A stretch of DNA of 64,000 bases, from assembly GCA_934561395.1 (NCBI GenBank), contig CAKTGF010000002.1, positions 248,001-312,000 on the forward strand. Reading direction: 5' to 3'. This stretch comes from an uncultured Eubacterium sp. GTDB lineage: Bacteria > Bacillota > Clostridia > Oscillospirales > Acutalibacteraceae. Numbering within the stretch: the first letter of the stretch is position 1; the number at the start of each line of letters is the position of its first letter. Position numbers and translations under genes: made by a program. The notes beneath the pieces were generated by a model. The model was given only the letters and a program-made list of their open reading frames with translations. It was not told the origin of the DNA and made no database searches. This document shows, in pieces, positions 1 through 8,477 of this stretch.

Positions 1-349
1 TAAAACCGTTTTTGCTTGCAAGAAATTCCGTTGCGCTCCTTTTGCACACCGGGGTGTCATGCAAAAGCGTTCCCAAATCAAACACAACACATTCATAAAT
101 GCAGTTAACGGGCGTGCCCCCGTGAACAACGCCGTCGCCAATCCAAGCACAGTCCCCTTGGTGCAGGGTACTTATTTCCCCGTCAAGATAAATTTCAAAG
201 CTGCCTTGTAAAATCGTTATCAGCTCATATTCCAAGTGCCAGTGCAGGGGCATTTGATAGCGTGGGGTGTTTTCGTCAACGTAATATAGCTCAATTGGAA
301 AATCAAAGGAGCCACGCTTTTTGTTTTCATATAATTCGCTGTAATTCAT
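1..349 (-). CDS. AraC-type transcriptional regulator, N-terminal cupin part (cut by window edge)
   Basis: The reverse strand from the ATG at 349 reads 116 residues with no stop up to the window edge. It shows the AraC-binding cupin pattern: an HWH-LEYELI stretch near residue 35, then a glycine-rich beta region (LQGSFEIYLDGE) and a second-strand motif ending VVHGG. This is the effector-sensing half; the C-terminal helix-turn-helix half should lie outside the window. A ribosome site AAGGTG sits at 355-360. It is divergent from the fucose operon with about 130 bp between the starts, so by context it is probably the L-fucose-responsive activator of that operon. That role is inferred. Confidence 0.85.
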   Translation of the reverse strand, partial: MNYSELYENKKRGSFDFPIELYYVDENTPRYQMPLHWHLEYELITILQGSFEIYLDGEISTLHQGDCAWIGDGVVHGGTPVNCIYECVVFDLGTLLHDTPVCKRSATEFLASKNGF

Positions 350-411
350 ATTAACACCTTAAAAGTGAATATTGTCATATTTTTGACCTATAATTCATCA
401 AGAACTTATTT

Positions 412-439
412 TTGATTTGTAATATACTACAATTAGAAT
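412..439 (+). promoter_or_regulatory. Probable sigma-A promoter of the fucose operon
   Basis: TTGATT at 412-417 and TAGAAT at 434-439 are separated by 16 bp and lie 43 bp upstream of the fucA start. The surrounding divergent gap is AT-rich and would also hold the AraC-type operator; no clear direct repeat could be fixed by eye. Confidence 0.5.
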
Positions 440-481
440 ATCATTATTCAAAACTTGTGTCAATATATCAGGAGGTATGAT

Positions 482-1195
482 ATGCAAAATATTGAAGAAA
501 TAAAAAATCAAATATGCGATGTTTGCCACAAAATGTGGCAGCTGGGTTGGGTTGCCGCAAACGACGGTAATGTCAGCGTTAAGTTAGAGGACGGCACAAT
601 CCTTGCCACCCCAACGGGTATGAGCAAATCGTTCATCACACCTGAAAAGCTCCTCCGCATTGATAAAGACGGTAACGTGCTTGAGGGTGCAGAGGGCTTA
701 AGACCGTCAAGCGAAATTAAAATGCACCTGCGCTGCTATGAAAAGCGTGAGGATGTGTTCAGCGTAATTCATGCTCATCCCCCGGGAGCAACCGGCTTTG
801 CCGTAGCTCACAAGGCAATGGATATGTATAATATGATTGAGGATGTTGCAGTTATCGGCAGCGTGCCTCTAACCCCTTACGGAACACCCTCAACAATTGA
901 GGTGCCAAACGCTATTGAACCCTATCTTGAGGAGCATGATGTTATGCTCCTTGAAAACCACGGCGCATTGGCAATCGGCAGCGATGTTATAACCGCATTT
1001 TACAGAATGGAAAGTCTTGAACTTTGGGCAAAAATTACCATTAATGCGGTAATTTTGGGCGGCAGCTTTGACATCAGCAAGGAAAATATCCAAAAGCTTA
1101 TTGACCTTAGAGGATATTACAGAGTAACAGGCCGCCATCCCGGCTACAAGCTCTTTAACGAGGATGACGAAATGCTGCATAAAAAGGAGGATTAA
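482..1195 (+). CDS. fucA: Class II aldolase, L-fuculose-1-phosphate aldolase
   Basis: This 237-residue zinc aldolase is expected to cleave L-fuculose 1-phosphate into dihydroxyacetone phosphate and L-lactaldehyde in the cytoplasm. Family marks are visible: the phosphate loop ANDGNVS at 26-32, TPTGMSK at 43-49, catalytic E78 in SSE, zinc ligands H97 and H99 in HAHPP, and H160 in ENHGA. The ATG at 482 is chosen because AGGAGG at 470-475 lies six bases upstream; an in-frame TTG at 455 has no ribosome site. It is the first gene of a four-gene operon with fucU, kinase and fucI. Ribulose-phosphate and rhamnulose-phosphate aldolases share the fold, but the fucI neighbour favours fuculose phosphate. 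Confidence 0.9.
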   Translation: MQNIEEIKNQICDVCHKMWQLGWVAANDGNVSVKLEDGTILATPTGMSKSFITPEKLLRIDKDGNVLEGAEGLRPSSEIKMHLRCYEKREDVFSVIHAHPPGATGFAVAHKAMDMYNMIEDVAVIGSVPLTPYGTPSTIEVPNAIEPYLEEHDVMLLENHGALAIGSDVITAFYRMESLELWAKITINAVILGGSFDISKENIQKLIDLRGYYRVTGRHPGYKLFNEDDEMLHKKED

Positions 1196-1197
1196 TT

Positions 1198-1632
1198 ATG
1201 CTTAAGGGTATCCCTGAAATTTTATCCCCCGAGCTGCTTTGCGCTCTTTCACAAATGGGCCACGGCGACGAGCTTGTAATTGCCGACGGCAACTTTCCCT
1301 GCCACACAGTGGGCAAAAACAGCATTGTAATTCGTGCAGACGGTCACGGCGTGCCTGAAATTCTTGACGCTGTGCTTCAAGTTCTGCCCCTTGATACCTA
1401 TACCCCTCAGCCGGTTGGCTTAATGGAGGTGGTTAAGGGCGACAATGTTGAAACCCCGATTTGGGCCGAATACGAAAAGCTCCTTAACAAATACGAGCCC
1501 GAGCACCACGATATTGAGTATATCGAACGCTTTGCATTTTATGAAAGGGCAAAGGGCGCCTATTTGATTATTTCCACCGGCGAAAAGGCGCTTTATGCAA
1601 ACATTTTGCTTAAAAAAGGAGTGGTAGTTTGA
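1198..1632 (+). CDS. fucU: L-fucose mutarotase (RbsD/FucU family)
   Basis: This 144-residue RbsD/FucU protein interconverts the anomers of free L-fucose so that the isomerase receives its preferred form. The conserved active-site H22 and D30 are present in GHGDELVIADGNFP near the N terminus, and the C-terminal YER...STGE...YANILLKKG block is typical. The length equals that of characterised FucU. The gene begins two bases after the aldolase stop (GGAGG at 1185-1190 region) and its own stop overlaps the TTG start of the kinase, so the three genes are translationally linked. Confidence 0.92.
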   Translation: MLKGIPEILSPELLCALSQMGHGDELVIADGNFPCHTVGKNSIVIRADGHGVPEILDAVLQVLPLDTYTPQPVGLMEVVKGDNVETPIWAEYEKLLNKYEPEHHDIEYIERFAFYERAKGAYLIISTGEKALYANILLKKGVVV

Positions 1633-3047
1633 GTTCTGTTATAGCCTTTGATTTCGGCGCCTCCTCAGGCAGAGCCATTAAAGCAAGCTTTGACGGCGAA
1701 AAAATTACATACAGCGAAATTCATCGGTTTGAAAACATACCGATTGTTAAGGACGGCCATGTTTTTCACGATGTTGATATGATTGTTCGTGAAATTAACC
1801 TTGCCCTTGACAAGGCAGGGGAATATGACTCAATAGCCTTTGACACCTGGGGTGTTGATTACGGCTTGCTTGATGACAGCGGCAAGCTTATTTCCATGCC
1901 CTATCATTACCGTGATGTGAGAACGGACGGCTCCCTTGAAAAGGCAAAAAAAATAATGCCACAATCACAGCTTTACGGTGAAACAGGTAACCAGGTTATG
2001 CAAATTAACACCCTTTTTCAGCTGATTAACGATGAAAATGTAAAAAAGGCAAGCACTCTTTTGTTTATGCCCGATTTGTTTGGCTATCTGCTCACGGGGG
2101 AGAAAACCTGCGAATACACAATTGCCTCAACCTCTCAAATGCTTTCTCCAAAAAGCAAGGCTTGGAGCAAAAAGGTGTTAGAAAGCTTCGCAATAAACGG
2201 CAGCATGCTGTTAAAGCCACAAAAAGCGCCTGCTGTTTTGGGAAAATACAGAAATGGCAGCGTTATAACCGTTGCCGGGCACGACACACAATGTGCTGTT
2301 GCCGCAATGCCCTGTGAAAGCAGTGAAACCACGGCGTTCCTTTCCTGCGGCACATGGTCACTTATCGGCTGCGAGCTTAACGAGCCCATATTAACCGAAA
2401 AAAGCAACAGCCTTGAACTTTCAAACGAAATCGGGGCAAACGGCAAGATTAATTACCTTAAAAATATCAGCGGCCTGTGGCTTATTCAGGAACTTAAAAG
2501 AGATTTGGCAAAAAGGGGCAAGGAATATTCATACAATCAGCTTGAAATGCTGGCAAGGGAAAGCAAGCCCTTTAAGTGCTTTGTTGACCCTGACGCACCC
2601 GAGCTTTCAAAGCACGGCAATTTGATTGACAAAATCCGTGATTATTGCAGCGGCACTGCTCAGCCCGTGCCTGAAACGGTGGGCGAGCTTGTGCGATGCG
2701 TTTATGAAAGCCTTGCGCTGAAATATAAATATGCCATTGAGCAAATCAGCGCCTGCACAGGCAAGAACTTTGAAAGGCTGCACCTTTTGGGCGGCGGCAC
2801 CAAGGACGGCTTTTTGTGCCAAATGACTGCTGACAGCCTTGATATCCCTGTTATTGCAGGACCTGTTGAGGCAACGGCGCTGGGTAACATTATTCTTCAG
2901 CTTATTGCTCTGGGTCAAATCGACTCTGTTGAGCAGGGCAGAAAAATAATTTCAAAAACCGAAAAAATATATACCTATAATTCAAACCACACAAGCGATT
3001 TGGAAAACGCTTATAAAATTTATGTAAACATTATTGAAAAAAATTAA
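1629..3047 (+). CDS. fucK: FGGY-family kinase, L-fuculokinase (rhamnulokinase-like)
   Basis: A 472-residue FGGY carbohydrate kinase that should phosphorylate L-fuculose with ATP. It has the N-terminal phosphate motif FDFGASSGR, the sugar-binding FDTWGVDYGLLDD segment, SCGTWSLIG in the middle and the ATP-binding LLGGGTKDGFLCQ near residue 390. The start is TTG at 1629, four bases overlapping the fucU stop, with AGGAG at 1617-1621. Several motifs (FDTWGVDYG, CGTWSLIG) look closer to rhamnulokinase RhaB than to enterobacterial FucK, so sequence alone could name it rhaB. Position between fucU and fucI argues that L-fuculose is the main substrate; use of both sugars is possible. Confidence 0.88.
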   Translation: MSSVIAFDFGASSGRAIKASFDGEKITYSEIHRFENIPIVKDGHVFHDVDMIVREINLALDKAGEYDSIAFDTWGVDYGLLDDSGKLISMPYHYRDVRTDGSLEKAKKIMPQSQLYGETGNQVMQINTLFQLINDENVKKASTLLFMPDLFGYLLTGEKTCEYTIASTSQMLSPKSKAWSKKVLESFAINGSMLLKPQKAPAVLGKYRNGSVITVAGHDTQCAVAAMPCESSETTAFLSCGTWSLIGCELNEPILTEKSNSLELSNEIGANGKINYLKNISGLWLIQELKRDLAKRGKEYSYNQLEMLARESKPFKCFVDPDAPELSKHGNLIDKIRDYCSGTAQPVPETVGELVRCVYESLALKYKYAIEQISACTGKNFERLHLLGGGTKDGFLCQMTADSLDIPVIAGPVEATALGNIILQLIALGQIDSVEQGRKIISKTEKIYTYNSNHTSDLENAYKIYVNIIEKN

Positions 3048-3059
3048 GGAGGAAATTTT

Positions 3060-4844
3060 ATGTTGTATCCAAAAATCGGTATCAGGCCGGTTATTGACGG
3101 CAGATGGGGCGGCGTTCGTGAAAGCCTTGAAAATCAAACCATGTCAATGGCGGCTGCCGCAAAGACACTTATTGAGGGAACTTTAAGGTATCCCGACGGC
3201 ACACCGGTGCAGTGCGTTATCAGCAACACCACAATCGGCGGCGGTGCAGAGGCTGCAAGGTGTGCAGAGCAGTTTTCAAAGGAAAATGTTGTTGCCACCC
3301 TTTCGGTTACACCCTGCTGGTGCTACGGCTCCGAAACCTTTGATATGGACCCAACCACAATTAAAGCCGTTTGGGGCTTTAACGGCACAGAAAGACCCGG
3401 CGCAGTTTACCTTGCGGCAGTTATGGCGGCTTATGCCCAAAAGGGTATGCCTGCATTTTCAATTTACGGCCACGATGTTAAGGATATGACCGACACCGAG
3501 GTGCCGGAGGATGTTGCAGAAAAGATTTTGCGCTTTGCACATTGCGCCGTTGCAGTTGGCTGGATGAAAAATAAAAGCTATGTTAACCTGGGCGGTATTG
3601 CAATGGGTATTGCCGGCAGCTTTTGCAATGCGGAAATGTTCCAAAAATACCTTGGCATCCGTGCTGAGTGGGTTGATATGAGCGAAATTATCCGCCGTAT
3701 TAAGCTTGAAATTTACGACCATGACGAATATGAAAAGGCAATTAAATGGGTTAAGGAAAATTGCCCCGAAGGCTTTGACTGCAATGCAGGCAAGGATTTG
3801 CCCGAAATAATCAAAAAGTCAAAGGTTGTTGACCCTGATAAGGACTGGGAATTTATTACCAAAATGACAATTGTTTTCAGGGATATTCTTTTTGGCAACA
3901 AAAAGCTTGACGAAATGGGCTGGCATGAGGAGGCACTGGGCAAAAATGCCGTTGCAGGCGGCTTCCAGGGTCAGCGAAATTGGACCGACTGGCTGCCTAA
4001 CGCTGATTTTTCAGAGGCTATTATGGCAAGCTCCTTTGATTGGAACGGCCCCAAAATGCCCACAGCCTTTGCAACCGAAAATGATACACTTAACGGCATT
4101 TCAATGCTTTTGGGCACACTTGTTTCAAACGCTGCACCATGCTTCCACGACGTTCGCACATATTGGAGTGCGGATGCCTGCGAAAGAGTTACAGGCGTAA
4201 GACCAACAGGCAGAGCAAAGGACGGCTTTATTCATCTTATTAACTCCGGCGCAACAGCGTTGGACGGCAGCGGCGCCTGCAAAAACGAAAAGGGCGAGGG
4301 CTGCATGAAACCGTTTTGGGAAATGACCGACGCCGACATTAAGGCTTGCCTTAACGCAACCGATTGGTGCAGGGCAAACTATGAATATTTCAGGGGCGGC
4401 GGATTTTCAAGCCATTTTCGTTGCAGGGCTGAAATGCCTGTTACCATGCTGCGTGTTAATGTTATTGACGGCGTGGGCCCTGTTATTCAAATCGCAGAGG
4501 GCTACACCGTTGATTTGCCCGATGAAATCCATAACACTATTGACAAGCGCACAGACCCCACATGGCCTACCACTTGGTTTGTTCCAAACCTTACAGGTAA
4601 GGGTGCGTTTAAGGATGTTTACAGCGTTATGGCAAATTGGGGTGCAAACCACGGCGTAACAATTTACGGCCACAAGGGCGACGAACTGATTACCCTTGCG
4701 TCAATGCTGCGTATTCCCGTTAATATGCACAATGTCAGTGAGGACAGAGTGTTCCGCCCACACGCTTGGGCAGCCTTCGGAACCGAGGATTTGCAGTTGG
4801 CAGATTATCGTGCCTGTGCAACCTACGGACCGCTGTATAAATAA
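3060..4844 (+). CDS. fucI: L-fucose isomerase
   Basis: A 594-residue manganese-dependent ketol isomerase converting L-fucose to L-fuculose. It is collinear with the 591-residue E. coli enzyme throughout, starting with PKIGIRPVIDGR. The metal/catalytic residues are present at E340 (ATEND), D364 (FHDVRTYWS) and H531 (NWGANHG). AGGAGG lies at 3048-3052 region before the ATG. It is the last gene of the operon and is followed by a strong terminator. D-arabinose is a known side substrate of this family. Confidence 0.97.
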   Translation: MLYPKIGIRPVIDGRWGGVRESLENQTMSMAAAAKTLIEGTLRYPDGTPVQCVISNTTIGGGAEAARCAEQFSKENVVATLSVTPCWCYGSETFDMDPTTIKAVWGFNGTERPGAVYLAAVMAAYAQKGMPAFSIYGHDVKDMTDTEVPEDVAEKILRFAHCAVAVGWMKNKSYVNLGGIAMGIAGSFCNAEMFQKYLGIRAEWVDMSEIIRRIKLEIYDHDEYEKAIKWVKENCPEGFDCNAGKDLPEIIKKSKVVDPDKDWEFITKMTIVFRDILFGNKKLDEMGWHEEALGKNAVAGGFQGQRNWTDWLPNADFSEAIMASSFDWNGPKMPTAFATENDTLNGISMLLGTLVSNAAPCFHDVRTYWSADACERVTGVRPTGRAKDGFIHLINSGATALDGSGACKNEKGEGCMKPFWEMTDADIKACLNATDWCRANYEYFRGGGFSSHFRCRAEMPVTMLRVNVIDGVGPVIQIAEGYTVDLPDEIHNTIDKRTDPTWPTTWFVPNLTGKGAFKDVYSVMANWGANHGVTIYGHKGDELITLASMLRIPVNMHNVSEDRVFRPHAWAAFGTEDLQLADYRACATYGPLYK

Positions 4845-4851
4845 TACTTTT

Positions 4852-4885
4852 CGGCAGTTAGGGACTTTCCTTAACTGCCGTTTTT
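4852..4885 (+). terminator. Intrinsic terminator of the fucose operon
   Basis: Stem CGGCAGTTA (4852-4860) pairs with TAACTGCCG (4872-4880) around an 11-base loop and is followed by five T residues. It closes the fuc operon eight bases after the fucI stop. Confidence 0.9.
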
Positions 4886-4917
4886 GTATATTTTTGCAAT
4901 AATGTATATAATAGATA

Positions 4918-4945
4918 TTGACTTTTGTTAGGGTTGTGTTAAAAT
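4918..4945 (+). promoter_or_regulatory. Probable promoter of pyruvate kinase
   Basis: TTGACT at 4918-4923 and TAAAAT at 4940-4945 have a 16-bp spacer and precede the pyk start by 33 bp, giving pyk its own transcript. Confidence 0.6.
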
Positions 4946-4978
4946 AATTCATAATATATTGCGGCGAGGAAAATAATT

Positions 4979-6400
4979 ATGAGAAAAACTAAAATTATTT
5001 GCACAATCGGTCCGTCAACGGATGATGAAAATGTGCTTAAAAATATGATTAAGGCAGGCATGAATGTTGCCCGTTTTAATTTCAGCCACGGCGAATATGA
5101 TGAGCATACAAGGCGTTTTGAAGAGGTTGAAAAAATCCGTGATGAGCTTATGATGCCGGTTGCAACCCTGCTTGACACCAAGGGCCCCGAAATCAGGCTT
5201 GGGGATTTTGAAAACCCAGAGGGCGTTGAAATTAAGGCGGGGGATAGTTTTATTCTTACCACTGAGGAATGCCTTGGCACAAGCGAAAAGTGCTATATTA
5301 ATTATGAAAGCTTAAACCGTGATGTTAAGCCTGACACAAGAATTTTAATTAACGACGGCTTAATTTCATTAAAGGTTAACCATGTTATCGGCAACGAAAT
5401 TTATTGCACGGTTATTGACGGCGGACTTTTAACAAACCACAAGGGCGTAAATGTTCCCGGAGTTGACCTTAATATGCCTTATCTGTCACAAAAGGATATG
5501 AACGATTTATCCTTTGGTGTTAAGTTGGGCTTTGACTTTATCGCCGCATCATTTTGCAGAAGTGCAACGGATATAACCATTATGCGTAACTACCTTGAGG
5601 CTATCGGCTGGGCAGACGCTAAAATTATTGCAAAAATAGAAAACGGCCAGGGTGTTGACAATATTGACGAAATAATCAGAGTGGCAGACGGTATTATGGT
5701 TGCCCGTGGAGATATGGGCGTTGAGGTTCCGTTTGAAAAAATACCTGCCATTCAGAAAATGATTATTGAAAAGGTGTATAAGGCAGGCAAAATTGTTGTT
5801 ACCGCAACACAAATGCTTGAATCAATGATTGAAAATCCAAGACCCACAAGGGCAGAAATTACCGATGTTGCAAACGCAATTTACGACGGCACCTCGGCAA
5901 TTATGCTTTCGGGTGAATCCGCAGTGGGCAAGCACCCTGTTGAGGCGGTTGAAACCATGGCACGCATTGCCGAAACCACCGAGGCAGATATTGATTATAA
6001 AACACGCTTTAATCATTTTTATCAGCGCCCTGAGAATAACGATATTACATCTGCAATTTCTCACGCAACGGTTACTACGGCTCACGACCTTAACGCTGCT
6101 GCGATAGTAACCGTTACAAAAAGCGGAACAACTGCAAGGATGATTTCAAAGTTCAGACCCTTTACCCCAATTGTGGGCGCAACCACAGATAAAAGAATTT
6201 ACAGGCAGCTGGTTCTGTCATGGGGCGTTTTCCCGGTTCTTTGCCAGGAAAAGCAAAATACCGACGAATTGTTTGACCACGCCGTTGAGGTTTCAAAAAA
6301 CGCAGGCGTAATCAAGCGTGGCGATTTGGCGGTTATTACCGCAGGCATACCTCTCGGCATTTCAGGCACAACCAATATGCTTAAGGTTCAGGTTGTTTAA
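4979..6400 (+). CDS. pyk: Pyruvate kinase
   Basis: A 473-residue pyruvate kinase, which transfers phosphate from PEP to ADP in the last step of glycolysis. It starts with RKTKIICTIGPS and carries the active-site blocks AKIENGQGVDN, MVARGDMGVEVP and the signature RPTRAEITDVANAI. The C-terminal effector domain shows TKSGTTARMISKFRP. The length is that of the short form without the extra PEP-utiliser-like C-terminal domain seen in Bacillus. It is a single-gene unit between its own promoter and a perfect 12-bp terminator stem. Confidence 0.97.
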   Translation: MRKTKIICTIGPSTDDENVLKNMIKAGMNVARFNFSHGEYDEHTRRFEEVEKIRDELMMPVATLLDTKGPEIRLGDFENPEGVEIKAGDSFILTTEECLGTSEKCYINYESLNRDVKPDTRILINDGLISLKVNHVIGNEIYCTVIDGGLLTNHKGVNVPGVDLNMPYLSQKDMNDLSFGVKLGFDFIAASFCRSATDITIMRNYLEAIGWADAKIIAKIENGQGVDNIDEIIRVADGIMVARGDMGVEVPFEKIPAIQKMIIEKVYKAGKIVVTATQMLESMIENPRPTRAEITDVANAIYDGTSAIMLSGESAVGKHPVEAVETMARIAETTEADIDYKTRFNHFYQRPENNDITSAISHATVTTAHDLNAAAIVTVTKSGTTARMISKFRPFTPIVGATTDKRIYRQLVLSWGVFPVLCQEKQNTDELFDHAVEVSKNAGVIKRGDLAVITAGIPLGISGTTNMLKVQVV

Positions 6401-6420
6401 GTTAAAAATATATGTATTAA

Positions 6421-6448
6421 AAAACGGAACGCCAAAGCGTTCCGTTTT
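6421..6448. terminator. Bidirectional intrinsic terminator
   Basis: A perfect 12-bp stem, AAAACGGAACGC with GCGTTCCGTTTT, around a CAAA loop. The A/T-rich flanks allow it to stop pyk from the left and the ABC exporter operon from the right. Confidence 0.92.
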
Positions 6449-6464
6449 GTTATGTTATGCTGTT

Positions 6465-7364
6465 TTATTTTTTCTTTTTTGAGGCTATGCAGTTAATCAC
6501 TATGTAAGCCGCAATGAGCACTGCAATTGTGCCTATGAGCACATAAAGCATTGTGCTTGTGGCAACCTGCGAGCCGTTAACATAAATGTTGCAGTCGATT
6601 GAGTCCTTAACAGCCTCAACCACCTCTTTTGGAAAGCCTTGGTTTTCCATTTCGGCAAACACGCCACGCATTGCGTGGTTACGCAGCAGCGATGTTCCAA
6701 AGGTGCTGGGCATATAGGAAAGCACCTTTTGCAGCCCTGTGCTAAACTGCGAAATGGGCATATATGCACCGCAGATAAAGCCGTAGGCGCAGCTGATAAT
6801 TGTTCCCACAGCCGACATTTGCCCTTGGGTTGTAAGGCCGCAGTTGATAATGCTTGAAATTGCCGTGCCGAAAAGGCAGAGCAGGAAAATATCAAGCAGC
6901 AGCCATAAAACATCTCCTGCAGTCATATACCAGCCCTGCTTTGCAATGTAAATAAAGCAGGCGCCGGTTGCAATTAACGCAATTATCAGGGTGTTTATAA
7001 CAGTTGAAATATAGTAGCCCAAAGCAAGGGTTGAGGGCTTTATGGGCGCAATGGTTAAATCCTTGCGAGCCCCTGTTACCTTATCCTGCACCATGGTCAG
7101 GTTAACACAGCAGGCAACTGTAACACAGCTCACTGCAAGCAGCGATGAAAAAAGCTGACCGCTCACACAGCCGTTAATCAATTTTTCGCTGACATTCATG
7201 CCCTCCGGCAGGTTTGAAATAAAGGAGCTTTTATAAACATTGCCCAAAAAGGTGGTGTATAAAATTAAAAGAATTAAGGGCGTTATTATTGAGGAAAAAA
7301 GCATGCCCAAATCCTTAAAAAACACCTTTCGGTTTCGGTTAATTAACGCTAATAAAGCCTTCAT
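6465..7364 (-). CDS. ABC-2 type transporter permease
   Basis: A 299-residue integral membrane protein with about six hydrophobic segments, the first near residues 20-45 and the last near 270-292, just before a lysine-rich end. It matches ABC-2 type exporters of the DrrB/YadH kind. Its ATG overlaps the stop of the upstream ATPase by one base (TGATG), so the two are translationally coupled. Together with the TetR gene upstream the module looks like a drug or peptide exporter; the substrate cannot be read from sequence. Confidence 0.88.
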   Translation of the reverse strand: MKALLALINRNRKVFFKDLGMLFSSIITPLILLILYTTFLGNVYKSSFISNLPEGMNVSEKLINGCVSGQLFSSLLAVSCVTVACCVNLTMVQDKVTGARKDLTIAPIKPSTLALGYYISTVINTLIIALIATGACFIYIAKQGWYMTAGDVLWLLLDIFLLCLFGTAISSIINCGLTTQGQMSAVGTIISCAYGFICGAYMPISQFSTGLQKVLSYMPSTFGTSLLRNHAMRGVFAEMENQGFPKEVVEAVKDSIDCNIYVNGSQVATSTMLYVLIGTIAVLIAAYIVINCIASKKKK

Positions 7365-8284
7365 CAGTGTTCGCCTCCTAATTTCTTGCCCGTAACGGCA
7401 AGGAACACATCGTCCATGCCGCCCTTGGTTATTTCGTAATCCCTGAATAATCGGGGATTTTTAATAATCAACTCGGTTGCCTGTGCGGTGTTTGAAACGG
7501 AGATTTTATATCCATCACGTACCTTTGTGTATGGCAGTGAAAAGGCCTTTGCCTGCTCCTCGTTTATGCCGTAAATTGTAACAAAATCCCCGGTGTATTT
7601 GTTTTTTAGCTCCAAGGGAGTGCCACGGGCAACAATTTTGCCGCTGTCGATTATTACTACATAATCTGAGGGTGCAGCCTCCTCCATATAGTGGGTTGTG
7701 AGCAAAACCGTCATATTTTCCTCACGGCGGAGCTTTTCTATAACAGACCACAAGTTTTTTCTTGTTTGGGGGTCCAGGCCTGTGGTGGGCTCGTCAAGCA
7801 CAAGCAACTTTGGCCTGTGCAGCAGGGCCCTTGCAATGTCAACCCTACGCCTTTGACCGCCTGAAAGCTTACTGACCTTTCTTTTCATAAGGTCGCTTAA
7901 ATCAAGCAGGCTTGATATTTCGTTAAGCCTGTTTTCAAGGCTTTTGCCGGTTATGCCGTAAAGTGCCGCACGGGAGGATAAATTATCCCTTACAGTGAGC
8001 ATTTTATCAAGCACGCAGTCCTGAAAAACAACGCCTATTTCGCTTTTTATCTGTTCCAAATTGTCATCGGTGCTTACACCGCCCACGGTTACCGTGCCGC
8101 TGTCCTTTGCAAGCTGGCCGCACAAAATGTTAATGGTGGTGGATTTTCCTGCGCCGTTAACACCGAGAAAGGCAAACAGCTCCCCCTCCTTAACGCTAAA
8201 GCTTAAATCGTTAACAGCCTTAATATCCCCAAAGCGTTTGTTCAGGTTTTTTATTTCTATAATATTTTCCATAAAAATCACCAT
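7364..8284 (-). CDS. ABC transporter ATP-binding protein (DrrA-type)
   Basis: A 306-residue ATPase with Walker A GVNGAGKST near residue 44, Q-loop, signature LSGGQRRR near 141, Walker B LLVLDEPTTGLD near 161 and the switch histidine in TTHYMEEA. The roughly 80-residue C-terminal extension is usual for DrrA-type exporter ATPases. The start is uncertain. ATG at 8284, GTG at 8281 and ATG at 8272 are all in frame, and the only ribosome-site match (AAAGG, 8291-8287) is best spaced for GTG at 8281. That ribosome site is partly inside a possible regulatory stem described separately. Confidence 0.93.
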   Translation of the reverse strand: MVIFMENIIEIKNLNKRFGDIKAVNDLSFSVKEGELFAFLGVNGAGKSTTINILCGQLAKDSGTVTVGGVSTDDNLEQIKSEIGVVFQDCVLDKMLTVRDNLSSRAALYGITGKSLENRLNEISSLLDLSDLMKRKVSKLSGGQRRRVDIARALLHRPKLLVLDEPTTGLDPQTRKNLWSVIEKLRREENMTVLLTTHYMEEAAPSDYVVIIDSGKIVARGTPLELKNKYTGDFVTIYGINEEQAKAFSLPYTKVRDGYKISVSNTAQATELIIKNPRLFRDYEITKGGMDDVFLAVTGKKLGGEH

Positions 8285-8288
8285 AGCC

Positions 8289-8370
8289 TTTCAGGCAACA
8301 AATAGTTTATTAAAAATCACCTGATTGACCTGTGTTGCCTGAACAGGCGTAAATGGTGATTTCAGCCATT
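8289..8370 (-). promoter_or_regulatory. Candidate pseudoknotted regulatory leader of the ABC exporter
   Basis: Four complementary blocks interleave. TTCAGGCAACA (8290-8300) pairs with TGTTGCCTGAA (8333-8343), 11 bp perfect, and AAATCACC (8314-8321) pairs with GGTGATTT (8355-8362), 8 bp perfect. The order A-B-A'-B' gives a pseudoknot. Competing local hairpins exist: GCCT/AGGC inside A' and AATGG/CCATT overlapping B'. On the minus strand, arm A overlaps the ribosome site of the ATPase gene, so folding could mask its translation. No known riboswitch consensus was recognised. Confidence 0.5.
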
Positions 8371-8422
8371 TCAAAATTATGCCGCAGGCAAATTTTGGGC
8401 ACCGCAACTGATATATAATTTG

Positions 8423-8444
8423 TTAGTGTGATTTTTCACACTAA
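8423..8444. promoter_or_regulatory. Palindrome between TetR gene and exporter, candidate operator
   Basis: TTAGTGTGA (8423-8431) and TCACACTAA (8436-8444) form a perfect 9-bp inverted repeat with a four-base centre. There is no T-run on the minus side, so an operator is as likely as a terminator. It lies upstream of a TATATA-like sequence in the minus direction. Confidence 0.4.
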
Positions 8445-8477
8445 TCTCCCTATTATCAAACTGTGGTTCATTGTATG

